A stretch of DNA of 62,323 nucleotides from Streptomyces prunicolor NBRC 13075 (GTDB lineage: Bacteria > Actinomycetota > Actinomycetes > Streptomycetales > Streptomycetaceae): the NCBI RefSeq assembly GCF_000367365.1, contig NZ_BARF01000012.1, positions 1-62,323 of the forward strand, written 5' to 3'. Of the stretch, positions 24,650 to 32,923 are shown one piece after another. A model generated the notes under the pieces. That model had not been told where the DNA came from, did not search any database, and worked only from the letters and a program-made list of their open reading frames with translations. The first letter of the stretch is position 1. The number at the start of each line of letters is the position of its first letter. The translations under genes were made by a program, and so were the position numbers.

Positions 24650-25054
24650 ATGACCGACAAGATCGCGCTCACCCCCAAGACCCACACCACCCCGCCCGCG
24701 AAGTTCTCGCACGGCGTCCGCAAGGGGAACCTCCTCCAGGTCGCCGGCCAGGTCGGCTTCCTCCCCGCCGAGGAGGGCAGGCCGCCGACACCGGCCGGCC
24801 CGACCTTGCGCGAGCAGACCCTCCAGACCCTCGCCAACGTCCAGGCGATCCTGGAGGAGGGCGGCGCGAGCTGGGAGGACGCGATGATGATCCGCGTCTA
24901 TCTGACGGACGTGGACCACTTCGCCGAGATGAACGCGATCTACAACGAGTACTTCGAGAGCCGCGTCGAGATCCCCGCCGCGCGCACGACGGTCTACGTC
25001 GGCCTGCCCGCCGGGCTGCTCATCGAGATCGACGCGCTGGCCGTCCTGAGCTGA
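24650..25054 (+). CDS. ridA: RidA-family enamine/imine deaminase
   Basis: 134 residues, the family length. It has the YjgF/RidA signature region IRVYLTDVDHFAEMNAIYNE and the C-terminal PAARTTVYVGLPAGLLIEID, where the arginine binds the substrate carboxylate. RidA proteins hydrolyse reactive enamines such as 2-aminoacrylate, made by PLP deaminases acting on serine, to the keto acid and ammonia. This fits the DSD1-type deaminase in the cluster. It follows iclR by 24 nt and precedes the permease gene by 164 nt, with a short hairpin between them. Confidence 0.92.
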   Translation: MTDKIALTPKTHTTPPAKFSHGVRKGNLLQVAGQVGFLPAEEGRPPTPAGPTLREQTLQTLANVQAILEEGGASWEDAMMIRVYLTDVDHFAEMNAIYNEYFESRVEIPAARTTVYVGLPAGLLIEIDALAVLS

Positions 25055-25156
25055 CCAGCCCTTTGAGCTGACACCGCCCCAACTCCCGCACACCGTACGA
25101 CGGTTCGGCGCCCTTCGGGGTGCCGCGCCGCGATCCCCCCTGCCCGGCTGTGCCCT

Positions 25157-25174
25157 CTGGGGGACATCCCCCAG
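25157..25174 (+). terminator. Short hairpin between ridA and the permease gene
   Basis: CTGGGGGA-CA-TCCCCCAG is an 8-bp perfect stem with a 2-nt spacer and no T-run. It may be a weak terminator or attenuator between ridA and the permease gene. Confidence 0.35.
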
Positions 25175-25218
25175 ACCCCCGGACCCATGTTCTTACGACG
25201 ACAACGAGGACCCCCACC

Positions 25219-26694
25219 ATGTCCCTACCGCTCGCCGCCACCGCCCCCGCGACACCACCCCACACCGGAGGCCTGCTTCTCCTACTGGACGGCACAGCAG
25301 GCCTGTTGACGGTCGCCGCCCTCGGGATCGCGCTGCTTCTCTTCCTGATCATCAAGGTCAGACTCCAGCCTTTCGTGGCCCTCCTCGCCGTCTCCATAAC
25401 CGTCGGCCTGCTGTCCGGTCTGTCGGTCACCGAACTTTTCGGCACGGTTCAGCGTTCGGACGCCGTCTCCACCATCGAGTCCGGCATGGGCGGCATCCTC
25501 GGCCATGTCGCGATCATCATCGGCCTGGGCACGATGCTCGGCGCGATCCTCGAAGTCAGCGGCGGGGCCGAGGTGTTGGCGTCCAGGCTGCTGAACCTCT
25601 TCGGCGAGAAGCGAGCGCCCCTCGCCATGGGCCTGACCGGCCTGATCTTCGGCATCCCGGTCTTCTTCGACGTCGGCATCTTCGTCCTCGCGCCGATCGT
25701 GTACGCCGCCGCCAAGCGCGGCGGCAAGTCGATCCTGCTGTACTGCCTGCCGCTGCTCGCGGGCCTGTCGATGACCCACGCGTTCCTGCCGCCGCACCCC
25801 GGCCCGGTGGCCGCGGCCGGCCTGCTCCACGTCCAGCTCGGCTGGGTCATCCTCATGGGCATCGTCTGCGGCATCCCGGCCGTACTCGCCGCGTGGGCCT
25901 ACGCCGCCTGGATCGGCAAGCGGATCTTCGTCGCCGTACCGCAGGACATGGTCGAGGCGGCGGCCGAGGCGAAGCAGGCGGTCATCGACGAACAGCGTGA
26001 GTCCGGCGTCGTACCGCAGGAGAAGCCGGTGTCGCTGGGCACGGTCCTCGCGATCATCGGTACGCCCCTCGTCCTGATCCTGGCGGCCACCTTCTCGTCG
26101 ATCGCCTTCGACCCGTCGACCGGCCGCTCGGTCGTGGAGTTCTTCGGCAGCCCCTTCGTCGCCCTGACGATCGCTCTCCTCCTCGCGTACTACCTCCTGG
26201 GTCTGAGGCGCGGCTGGTCCCGTAAGTCCCTGGAGACCGTCTCCACCGCGTCCCTCAAGCCGGTCGGCAACATCATCCTCGTCGTCGGCGCGGGCGGGGT
26301 CTTCGGCGCCGTACTGAAGGCGAGCGGGGTCGCGCAGGCCCTCTCGGACACCTTCCACGACGTGGGCCTGCCGGTGCTCGTGCTGTCGTACCTGATCTCG
26401 CTGGTACTACGGGTCGCACAGGGTTCGGCGACGGTGGCGATCGTGACGACGGCGGGCATCGTGGCCCCGCTGCTCGCGGAGGGCGACCACTCGCAGGCCT
26501 TCGTCGCGCTGGTCATCATGGCCATCTCGGCGGGCTCGATCTTCGCCTCGCACGTCAACGACGGGGGCTTCTGGATGGTCGCGAAGTACTTCGGGATCAG
26601 CGAGCGGGACACGCTGAAGACGTGGACCGTGCTGGAGTCGGTGCTGTCGGTGGCGGGGTTCGCGGTGGCCGCCGTGCTCAGTGTGTTCGTGTAA
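25219..26694 (+). CDS. GntP-family permease (gluconate/D-serine, DsdX-like)
   Basis: 491 residues with 12 or more hydrophobic segments. GntP marks include IIIGLGTMLGAILEVSGGAEVL, the central FGIPVFFDVGIFVLAPIVYA, HAFLPPHPGPVAAAGLL, and VAQGSATVAIVTTAGIVAPL, with late SGSIFASHVNDGGFWMVAKYF-like residues. The family takes up gluconate and also D-serine (DsdX is a member). Because it stands with a D-aminoacylase, a D-amino-acid deaminase and RidA, D-serine or related D-amino acids are the better guess. The nearby KDG-like kinase keeps sugar acids open. Start ATG 25219; an AGGA site lies 9 nt before it. Confidence 0.9.
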   Translation: MSLPLAATAPATPPHTGGLLLLLDGTAGLLTVAALGIALLLFLIIKVRLQPFVALLAVSITVGLLSGLSVTELFGTVQRSDAVSTIESGMGGILGHVAIIIGLGTMLGAILEVSGGAEVLASRLLNLFGEKRAPLAMGLTGLIFGIPVFFDVGIFVLAPIVYAAAKRGGKSILLYCLPLLAGLSMTHAFLPPHPGPVAAAGLLHVQLGWVILMGIVCGIPAVLAAWAYAAWIGKRIFVAVPQDMVEAAAEAKQAVIDEQRESGVVPQEKPVSLGTVLAIIGTPLVLILAATFSSIAFDPSTGRSVVEFFGSPFVALTIALLLAYYLLGLRRGWSRKSLETVSTASLKPVGNIILVVGAGGVFGAVLKASGVAQALSDTFHDVGLPVLVLSYLISLVLRVAQGSATVAIVTTAGIVAPLLAEGDHSQAFVALVIMAISAGSIFASHVNDGGFWMVAKYFGISERDTLKTWTVLESVLSVAGFAVAAVLSVFV

Positions 26695-26723
26695 GCCGCT
26701 TGTAGGCGTCTGATAACAAAATT

Positions 26724-26803
26724 GGGGCTGGCTGTGCCCGACACAGGATCGTCGACCATACTTCGCGCTGTGGAGCAGCGCATAGGTTCGAGCAGCCAGC
26801 CCC
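26724..26803 (+). repeat. Long-range 11-bp inverted repeat in the leader/promoter of the acidic-protein gene
   Basis: GGGGCTGGCTG (26724-26734) and CAGCCAGCCCC (26793-26803) are perfect inverse copies 58 bp apart. They flank a -10-like CATACTT (26757-26763). The right arm ends just before the GGAGGG ribosome site. It may be a looping operator or an RNA stem if transcription begins upstream. Confidence 0.45.
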
Positions 26804-26817
26804 TGGAGGGCGAGCCC

Positions 26818-27441
26818 GTGAAGGGTGCCGGTTTCGACCCGGCCTTCATCCCGGGGCTCACCGCACCCGCCGTGTCCTCCGGTAAGCCGGAGGACAAGAA
26901 GCCGCGGGGCGCGGAGCCCGAGGACGCGAAGGCCGAGGAGCCGGCTACACCGGAGGAGCCGGAGGGGTCCGAGGGCGGGAAGCCGTCGGTCCAGAAGGCC
27001 GAGGCGGAGGCCGAGAAGGCCGTTGCCGAGGACACCGATGACGAGTCCGAGGCCGATGACGAGGCCGACGAGGATGCGTCCGACGGGCCGGTCTTCGAGG
27101 CGTCCGACCGTCGTGCGGAGATCGTCGCGGACGAGAAGGGCGTACGACTGCGCCTGGACGACCAGGCGTGCGAGTTCCGCTGGGACGAGATCGGTGCCGT
27201 GGAGACCGAGACGCCGCGCTTCGGCAAGCGGTTCACCATCACGGTGCACACTCCTGACCGCCGTTGGTTCCCGATCGAGATCGAGGCGGCGGCCAGGAGC
27301 CGGTTCACCGAGTGGGAGACGCAGTTGGACGCGGTCCTCGACGCGTACTTCGACGACGGCGCCGAGGACGAGGACGACGAGTCCGCCGAGGTGGACGAGG
27401 CGGCGCTCGCCGCGGCGGAGGCAGAGGTCCGCGAGGACTAG
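26818..27441 (+). CDS. Acidic cytosolic protein with a C-terminal beta-rich (PH-like) domain
   Basis: 207 residues from GTG 26818 with GGAGGG 8 nt upstream. The first 95 residues are low-complexity, very rich in Glu, Asp, Ala, Lys and Pro, and predicted disordered. Residues about 95-170 are compact (FEASDRRAEIVADEKGVRLR; CEFRWDEIGAVETETPRFGK, FTITVHTPDRRWFPIEIEA), like a small PH/GRAM-type beta domain. The tail is again acidic (DDGAEDEDDESAEVDE). There is no signal peptide or membrane helix. I do not recognise a named family; proteins of this build are common in Streptomyces. It converges on the carboxypeptidase gene over a hairpin terminator. Confidence 0.75.
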   Translation: MKGAGFDPAFIPGLTAPAVSSGKPEDKKPRGAEPEDAKAEEPATPEEPEGSEGGKPSVQKAEAEAEKAVAEDTDDESEADDEADEDASDGPVFEASDRRAEIVADEKGVRLRLDDQACEFRWDEIGAVETETPRFGKRFTITVHTPDRRWFPIEIEAAARSRFTEWETQLDAVLDAYFDDGAEDEDDESAEVDEAALAAAEAEVRED

Positions 27442-27457
27442 CCAGTCGTAGGACAAG

Positions 27458-27490
27458 GGCTGACCAGCCGCAGTACAAGGCTGGTCAGCC
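27458..27490. terminator. Bidirectional hairpin built from a 21-bp tandem repeat
   Basis: GGCTGACCAGCC (27458-27469) and GGCTGGTCAGCC (27479-27490) form a 12-bp perfect stem with 9-nt loop. A further GGCTGGTCAGCC at 27500-27511 reaches into the carboxypeptidase stop region. The unit repeats every 21 bp, so alternative hairpins are possible. It separates convergent genes. Confidence 0.65.
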
Positions 27491-27505
27491 GCAGCGCAAG
27501 GCTGG

Positions 27506-28867
27506 TCAGCCGCAGTACTGGGCCTCTTTGCCGATGGACCGGTACATGCAGTCGGCGTTCTCCAGCAGTTGGAACACCGCGTCCCGGTTCCGGGAGGTCT
27601 CCCGCTCGATCACCTCGTCGGGCGGGTAGAACCCACCCCCGGAACTGGACGTCGGATACATCTCGAAGGTGTAGTCGAAGATCTTCTGACTGCCCCATAG
27701 GTAGTCGTCGATCGAACCGTCCGTGATGTACAGGTCGCTGGACTGCTCGGCCGTGTACCCGTTGCTCGCGCCCATCTTCTGCCCGACCGCCTTGAACGCG
27801 GCGGCGTCGTCCGCGGTCATCCCGGTCGCCGTGTCGGAGTACGTGTACCCGAAGGGCCAGAGCACCAGTTCGCTGTACGTGTGGAAGTCGATCCCCGCGG
27901 TGATCTGCTGCTTCCCGCCGACGACCCGGCTGCGTACGAAGTCCGCGACCACCTTCACCTCGGGTGCCGACTCGGCGGACGCGCCCCGGTAGGTCTCGGA
28001 CGAGGTCGAGCCCGAAGAGCCGCCGCAGCAGCCCCACTTGTAGTTCCAGTTCCGGTTGAGGTCCGTACCGACGTAACTGGAACCGGAGTTGGGCTGGCGG
28101 TTCTTGCGCCAGGACCGGTAGGCGCCGGTCGCTATGTCGTACTCGCCGCCGTCCGGGTTGAGGTCCGGCACGATCCAGATCTCGCGGTTGTTCACGATGT
28201 TCGTGACGCGGGAGTCGGTGCCGTAGCCCGCGCCCAACTCGCGCAGCAGGTACAGCGCCATCTCCACCGTGAGGTGCTCGCGGGCGTGCTGGTGGAACGT
28301 GAAGATGACCTCGGGTTCGCTCTCGTCGGTGGCCACGTTGTCGCTGACCTTGATGGCGACGATGTCCCGGCCCTGGTACGACTTGCCGATGACTTTCTTG
28401 CTCATGATGCCGGGGTAGGCGGCGAGCCGCTGGTCGATCTCCGTGTTCGCCTCGGCGTAGTTGTGGTACTTCGCGTCGGCCGAGGGGAAGTCGAGGAGCC
28501 GTGCGGTGTCCGCGGCCGAGGAACGGTCCGGGGCGGAGCCCAACAGCGAGACGGCGTAGCCCTGTTGACGCAGTTTCTCGATCTGGGCCGCGCGGCCGGA
28601 GACGACCACGGTCTCCTCGTCGGCCTCGTCCACGGTGACGCCGGCCGCCGCGATGGCCGTCCGCGTGACCGGGGTGTTGTGGTCGACGTGGATCTCGTAC
28701 TGGCGGATGTCGTCCGCGGCCGGAGCGGCCTGGTGCGTGCTGTCGGCGGTGGCCTTGGACGCGGTGGCCGCCGTGACGGGGGCGACGAGGGCGAGGGCCA
28801 TCAGAGCGGCGAGCGCGGCGGTGCGTCTGCCGCTACGGGGGCCTGAGCCGCGTATTCGGAGTCGCAT
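27506..28867 (-). CDS. Secreted M14 zinc carboxypeptidase
   Basis: 453 residues. A signal peptide covers about 1-40 (Arg-rich start, then [20 protein letters not shown]), a propeptide about 50-120, and the catalytic domain 130-450. The zinc triad is readable: [11 protein letters not shown] (His and Glu) near residue 192 and the later His in [17 protein letters not shown]. The catalytic Glu is in YTFEMYP near 410. Substrate-binding LNPDGGEYD and [12 protein letters not shown] are conserved. Closest known type: carboxypeptidase T / S. griseus carboxypeptidase, broad-specificity exopeptidases. With the protease at 18.9 kb it adds to extracellular protein breakdown. Confidence 0.93.
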   Translation of the reverse strand: MRLRIRGSGPRSGRRTAALAALMALALVAPVTAATASKATADSTHQAAPAADDIRQYEIHVDHNTPVTRTAIAAAGVTVDEADEETVVVSGRAAQIEKLRQQGYAVSLLGSAPDRSSAADTARLLDFPSADAKYHNYAEANTEIDQRLAAYPGIMSKKVIGKSYQGRDIVAIKVSDNVATDESEPEVIFTFHQHAREHLTVEMALYLLRELGAGYGTDSRVTNIVNNREIWIVPDLNPDGGEYDIATGAYRSWRKNRQPNSGSSYVGTDLNRNWNYKWGCCGGSSGSTSSETYRGASAESAPEVKVVADFVRSRVVGGKQQITAGIDFHTYSELVLWPFGYTYSDTATGMTADDAAAFKAVGQKMGASNGYTAEQSSDLYITDGSIDDYLWGSQKIFDYTFEMYPTSSSGGGFYPPDEVIERETSRNRDAVFQLLENADCMYRSIGKEAQYCG

Positions 28868-28926
28868 GAAATCTCCTTGCTGGAGGTGGGGGGTGTTTCA
28901 GTGCGACGTGCGTGAAGTACGGCGTG

Positions 28927-28973
28927 CGGGTGGGGTGTTCGCGTGAGGTGCTCGGGTGGGGTGTTCGCGTGAG
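28927..28973. repeat. Two perfect 21-bp direct repeats in the carboxypeptidase leader
   Basis: The 21-bp unit (core GGGTGGGGTGTTCGCGTGAG) occurs exactly at 28927-28947 and 28953-28973, period 26. Further half-like GGGTGGGG/GGTGGGGGG runs lie closer to the gene. Placement downstream of the predicted start of transcription suggests an operator or roadblock site. Confidence 0.7.
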
Positions 28974-28991
28974 CATTCCTGTGTGCCGCCT

Positions 28992-29020
28992 ATGTTGATG
29001 TGTTGGCATGGTCAGGTCAA
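28992..29020 (-). promoter_or_regulatory. Predicted promoter of the M14 carboxypeptidase gene
   Basis: On the minus strand TTGACC (29015-29020) and CAACAT (28992-28997) are 17 nt apart, a housekeeping-sigma-like arrangement about 125 nt before the start codon. Confidence 0.4.
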
Positions 29021-29044
29021 TGGCGTTCAAAGTCGCTGGCTGGA

Positions 29045-30310
29045 TTACCGCCACTTCGGGCTCAGAGCGATCTCCCGGAGCTGCTTCATGGTCAGGGCCG
29101 GGGACTTGCGGGTCGCGGCGGTGTCCTGGGCGCCGGAGTTGAAGGCGCTGATGACGACCCGGCTTCCGTCGGGCCGCATGGTGTCGACGGTCCACATCAC
29201 GACACCCGTGCCGCCCTTCTCGCCCGGTCCCTGGTGTGTGGCGACCTTCGTGCCGTCGGCCAGGACCTCGGCGTCGGAGCCGAACAGCTCGCCCTCGACA
29301 TCCGCCATGTCCGCCTGGACGTTGACCTGTACGAGGGTCTTGCCCTTGCCGTCGTCGACGACGAGATAGCCGAACCCGGTGTCGCCGGGGTCGCCGGCCT
29401 CGGACACCGCGAGGCCCTTCGGCACCAGGGTCCGCAGCGTGGAGGTGACGGACACGGCGGCGCCCGTGCTCGAACTCGACGGTGTGGTCGGTGAGTTCGA
29501 GTTCACCGGCATGGCATCGATCGCGTCCCGCCAGATCTTCGAGGCGGCCACCTTCCTCAACTGGGCCGCGGAAAACGGCGGTTGGGGCCTGGTGATCGGC
29601 GAGTCCTTCTCGGCGGCGGCGTTCCACTCGTTCAGGCTCACGTGCTGCCCCTGCGGGGTGACGAGTTCGGCGTTCCACCACTTGGTGTCCACCCGGCGGT
29701 CCGGATACTCGTACCCCTGAAGGACCATGACCACAGACCCGTCCGCCAACCGGCTCGTGCCGCACGCGTCGTAGTGCGTGAACGCCTTCCCCGGGCACGT
29801 GGTGATCTGCCGCGCGTCGTCGCTCCCCGGCTGGATCCGGTCCATGGTGACGCTGACGGCCGCCGCGCCCTTGCCGTCGTTGAAGACGAGTCGGACGTAC
29901 GGCGACAGTCCCTCGTCCGTGCCACGGGCCTCGATCTTGGTGAACTCGCCGTAGGTGCCGCCCCTGCCGACGACGAGCTGGTGTTCGAGCGTACGGGTCA
30001 GGGTGTCGGCGGAGACGGGGGTGGGGGCGGAGGCGGAGGCGAGGGTGGAAGTGGCCGCGGATCCCCGTCCCTTGGCGGGGTCTCCGCTCGGCAGGAGCAG
30101 CGCGCCGCCGACGCCGACGAGGGCGATACCGGCGGCGCCGCTCATGACGGCGGCGTTCCGGCGGCGTAGCAGGCGCCGTCGTCCCTTGAGGGCGCCGGCG
30201 GTGACGAGTGCGGCGCGGTCGGTCTCGAAGGCGTTGCCCGCGTCGTGCAGGCCGGCGGTGAGCCGTTCCTCGAACGGGTCGAGGAGGTCGCTGTGTTGGG
30301 CGTCGGACAT
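29045..30310 (-). CDS. Membrane-anchored partner of the SigE-type sigma factor, unknown fold
   Basis: 421 residues from ATG 30310. Residues 1-50 are cytosolic and basic towards the end (GRRRLLRRRNA). One transmembrane segment follows at about 53-72 (AAVMSGAAGIALVGVGGALLL). The remaining 350 residues lie outside and consist of two similar beta-rich halves, each with a DGSxVVxxxxxY/F-type strand. Gene order (sigma factor first, this gene 70 nt later, same direction) is that of sigma/anti-sigma pairs, but no zinc-binding anti-sigma motif is seen. It may sense or regulate; the family name is unknown to me. Confidence 0.75.
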   Translation of the reverse strand: MSDAQHSDLLDPFEERLTAGLHDAGNAFETDRAALVTAGALKGRRRLLRRRNAAVMSGAAGIALVGVGGALLLPSGDPAKGRGSAATSTLASASAPTPVSADTLTRTLEHQLVVGRGGTYGEFTKIEARGTDEGLSPYVRLVFNDGKGAAAVSVTMDRIQPGSDDARQITTCPGKAFTHYDACGTSRLADGSVVMVLQGYEYPDRRVDTKWWNAELVTPQGQHVSLNEWNAAAEKDSPITRPQPPFSAAQLRKVAASKIWRDAIDAMPVNSNSPTTPSSSSTGAAVSVTSTLRTLVPKGLAVSEAGDPGDTGFGYLVVDDGKGKTLVQVNVQADMADVEGELFGSDAEVLADGTKVATHQGPGEKGGTGVVMWTVDTMRPDGSRVVISAFNSGAQDTAATRKSPALTMKQLREIALSPKWR

Positions 30311-30380
30311 GGCGGACCACCGTTTCGCGTAAGGGAGTTGGCAGAAGGGGCGACTGGGGGGTGAAGGCGGGGCGGGGTGT

Positions 30381-30899
30381 TCAGGGGCGGGCGTATTCGT
30401 CGAGGTTCTCGCCGAGCAGCTCCCGCAGCCGGCCGAGTGCGCGGACGCACCGGGTGCGTACGGCGGCCGAACTGACCTGCATGACATCGGCGGTCTCCTC
30501 CACGGACCGGTCCTCCCAGTACCGCAGGACGACCACGGCCCGGTCCTTGGCGGGCAGCCGGGAGAGGGCCTGGAGCAGGGTCAGCCGCAACGGCGTGTCC
30601 GCGCCCGAGGCGCCGGGGTCGGGCAGGTCGGGCAGCAGGTCGGTGGCGCGCTCGGTGCTGCTGCGGCGCCGCTGATGGGCGAGGTAGGTACGGGTGAGGA
30701 CGGTCTGGGCGTACCCGGCGGGGTTGCCGACCCGGGAGAGCCGTCCCCAGCCGACGTACAGCTTGCCGAGGGTCTCCTGCACCAGATCCTCGGCGAGATG
30801 CGTGTCCCCGGCGGTCAGCAGACAGGCGGACCGGTAGAGATGCCCGGCACGCGCGGCGGCGAACTCCTCGTACGCGTCGGCACGTTCCTGTCGTCTCAT
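30381..30899 (-). CDS. SigE-family ECF RNA polymerase sigma factor
   Basis: 172 residues from ATG 30899 with GGGGGA upstream. Sigma region 2 at about 10-75 (FAAARAGHLYRSACLLTAGD, LAEDLVQETLGKLYVGWGRL) and region 4 at about 110-165 (LLQALSRLPAKDRAVVVLRY, SVEETADVMQVSSAAVRTRC) are both complete. It is the short actinobacterial SigE-type used for extracytoplasmic responses. It is cotranscribed with the membrane protein that follows and probably controlled by it. Confidence 0.92.
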   Translation of the reverse strand: MRRQERADAYEEFAAARAGHLYRSACLLTAGDTHLAEDLVQETLGKLYVGWGRLSRVGNPAGYAQTVLTRTYLAHQRRRSSTERATDLLPDLPDPGASGADTPLRLTLLQALSRLPAKDRAVVVLRYWEDRSVEETADVMQVSSAAVRTRCVRALGRLRELLGENLDEYARP

Positions 30900-31047
30900 G
30901 CCTGATCCCCCTGCCCCCCGAGGGCTGTTGTCGGTGCCGCCCTCACTTCTATTGATGCGGTGGGCCCACAGAAATGTTTCAGGTTGGGCTGATCGGCTGG
31001 ACAGGTACGGTGCTTCATCGGCTGTTTGATCATCGCCGGAGGCTTCG

Positions 31048-31577
31048 TTGACCACGCAGTTCCCCGCAGGCTCGTACGCGCCGTCTCCGTCCTACGGATG
31101 GCAGGGTCCCGCGCCCGTCCCGGTGTGCCAGGTGTGCGGAGCGGCTCCGGCCGCGCTGGTGAGCGTCCGCAAGACGGTGTCTTGCGGATCGTCCGATGCC
31201 CAATACCGTGTCACGGGACCCTGGGGTGGAGGGCTGCCCGACGGGGGAGATGCTCGCGGACCAGGAGTACAGCGAGGTCGGCACGACGAACCTGTGCCTG
31301 CACTCCCTCGACCGCTGATGCAGCAGCCACAGGGCTTCGGTCCGCCGCCCCCGCCGTCGCCTTCGAGGACCACGACCGGACCGCAGACTTCATCTGGCCC
31401 GAGATCCGCAGCGTCTACGACAAGGCAAGCCCGAGCGGGAAGGCGCTCATGGTCGCGGTGGTCTACGTCGACGGCGGGGTGTACGAGTGCGTGGTGGACG
31501 CGAAGCCGCGGGAGATCTTGCGCGGGTGGTTCTGGCAGTTGGCCCAGGTGCTGGGCCACCACCGCCCGATGGGCTGA
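31048..31577 (+). pseudogene. Decayed gene patchwork (two or three remnants, frames broken)
   Basis: Three coding-looking pieces lie in different frames. From TTG 31048 there is a Pro/Tyr-rich start leading into VCQVCGAAPAAL, the beginning of a zinc-ribbon membrane protein family, cut off after about 46 residues. From ATG 31196 to TGA 31318, a 40-residue piece with a clean stop (NTVSRDPGVEGCPTGEMLAD, LCLHSLDR). From ATG 31318, MQQPQGFGPPPPP shifts frame in a C-rich run and continues as DHDRTADFIWPEIRSVYDKA to a stop at 31577. The last piece could be a live gene if the run is misread. Confidence 0.6.
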
Positions 31578-31595
31578 CCGGAAGGACTGACCGTC

Positions 31596-31787
31596 TCAGA
31601 GGAGGTGGTCGGCCTTGCCCGCCTTGATGTCGAGGATGAGGGTACGGAGGGCTTCGCGGGAGTCGGTCAGGTAGCGGTCCTCCTGACCGGCTACGGCTAT
31701 GTAGGCGTGGCCTTGGGGGTCGGTGCCGAGGCGGAAGCAGGAGTTTCCCTCACCGCAGAACGGCTCTTCCCACCTGATGTCGTCCAT
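31596..31787 (-). CDS. Small acidic protein of the whiJ/abaA-like set (DUF397-like), copy A
   Basis: 63 residues from ATG 31787 (GAGGAG about 10 nt upstream; an earlier in-frame start at 31802 has no ribosome site). Sequence pattern: WEEPFCGEGNSCFRLGTD, AYIAVAGQEDRYLTDS, ALRTLILDIKAGKADHLL. It is a close paralogue of the gene at 53942-54139. Such small proteins accompany XRE regulators in the many whiJ-like sets of Streptomyces and are thought to form a regulator pair with them. It lies 11 nt downstream of the XRE gene, same operon. Confidence 0.8.
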   Translation of the reverse strand: MDDIRWEEPFCGEGNSCFRLGTDPQGHAYIAVAGQEDRYLTDSREALRTLILDIKAGKADHLL

Positions 31788-31798
31788 CGGGCCTCTCC

Positions 31799-32650
31799 TC
31801 ACAGGTCGTTGGCGATGCTGCGGATGAAGTCGCGTGACGCCGTTGGCGACAGAGCCATGCGCTCCATCCAGTCCAAGTGGGCACGGTACTTCGCCAACTG
31901 ACCGTCCGCGTGAAGGAAATCGGGCCCATGCGAGTTGTCGGTCTGGACGGTGTCGAGCTCGGGGACCGGACCTTCGGCATACAGGACGGTCAGCCCTGCT
32001 CCGGGGAACGTTCCTGCCTCGAACGTGATGACCTTGAGCGTCACGTTGCTCTGCTCGGACTTCTTCAGGAGATGTTCAAGCTGGGTCCGGACGACCTCTC
32101 GTCCACCGAACCGCATCCGGAGCGCGGCCTCATGGACGATGCCCACGAACGCGGGCGTATTGTCGCCGTCCAGCACCTGCTGACGTTCCGCGCGGTGAGC
32201 CAGGCGCAGGGCGACCTCGTGCTCAGGGAGCGGCGGGAGCACGGCCCGGAAGACGGTCAGGGCGTGGTCGGACGTTTGCAGCAGACCTGGGATGTGCACC
32301 GTGTACGCCGCCCGCATCCCTACGGCGTGTGCCTCCAACTCGGCGATGTCCAGGAGCCCTTGGGGGAGTGTCCCACGGTATTTGTCCCACCACCCCCGTC
32401 GGCCGGGGCGGGCCATGTCCGCCAGCGCATCGACATACCGCTCGTCCCGGCAGCCGCAGTTGCATGCGAGGGTACGCAATCGCTCAGGGCTGATGGCCCG
32501 CACACCGGACTCGATGTGCGAGATCTTGCCCCGGTCAACGCCGAGCAGGGCGGCGGCGCTCTCCGCGGACATGCCTGCCGACGTGCGCATCTTCCGGACC
32601 TCGGCACCCAGTCGCTTCTGACGCTCCGTCGGCGACGTCCTCGCTGCCAT
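31799..32650 (-). CDS. XRE-family regulator with DUF5753-like C-terminus (WhiJ-like), copy A
   Basis: 283 residues from ATG 32650, which has GGAGGG 6 nt upstream. The N-terminal helix-turn-helix is at about 10-65 (RLGAEVRKMRTSAGMSAESA, ALLGVDRGKISHIESGVRAI). The C-terminal region (VHIPGLLQTSDHALTVFRAV; LKVITFEAGTFPGAGLTVLY) is the family-specific domain. It is about 50-60 percent alike by eye to the protein at 54149-55000. WhiJ-type proteins regulate development and antibiotic production in S. coelicolor. The ATPase-like gene is divergent, sharing a promoter region. Confidence 0.9.
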   Translation of the reverse strand: MAARTSPTERQKRLGAEVRKMRTSAGMSAESAAALLGVDRGKISHIESGVRAISPERLRTLACNCGCRDERYVDALADMARPGRRGWWDKYRGTLPQGLLDIAELEAHAVGMRAAYTVHIPGLLQTSDHALTVFRAVLPPLPEHEVALRLAHRAERQQVLDGDNTPAFVGIVHEAALRMRFGGREVVRTQLEHLLKKSEQSNVTLKVITFEAGTFPGAGLTVLYAEGPVPELDTVQTDNSHGPDFLHADGQLAKYRAHLDWMERMALSPTASRDFIRSIANDL

Positions 32651-32793
32651 GCCGTTCCCTCCGCGTGCGGTCATGTGCAGTCTGCCGCTTACGCGTACGA
32701 CCGAGCCACGCGGGGGGCGTAAATTTCACTAACCAGGGCCAAATTAGGCCCGCTAATCTGCACTTTGAGTAGTGCGCAAGCTGCATACGGCTG

Positions 32794-32870
32794 CCGGAAG
32801 TGCATCGCGCGAGCCTGCCCGCAACCTCCTTCCCCGGGAGGGGCGGGTTCGCGTCAGGGAGACAGGCCAC
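32794..32870 (+). promoter_or_regulatory. Conserved leader block of the abaA-like ATPase gene, copy A
   Basis: 77 bp that match 55152-55227 at roughly 90 percent with one 1-nt gap, though the flanking DNA differs. It holds a fold-back (CCCGC..CCTCC / GGGAGG..GGCGGG) followed by an invariant CGCGTCAGGGAGACA. It ends 54 nt before the start codon and is not in a shared reading frame. It is a candidate RNA leader element or operator array. Confidence 0.6.
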
Positions 32871-32923
32871 TGGCGGCCGCCACAGGAATCCGCACTCAGA
32901 TCTCTGCACAAGGAGCCACGCCC

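Noticed and set aside
27458..27511. Short CRISPR array (21-bp tandem units)
   Set aside because: Units are adjacent with no unique spacers and form terminator hairpins.
31318..31577. Intact gene from ATG 31318
   Set aside because: The Pro-rich start and the conserved end are in different frames. Kept as pseudogene unless reads correct the C run.
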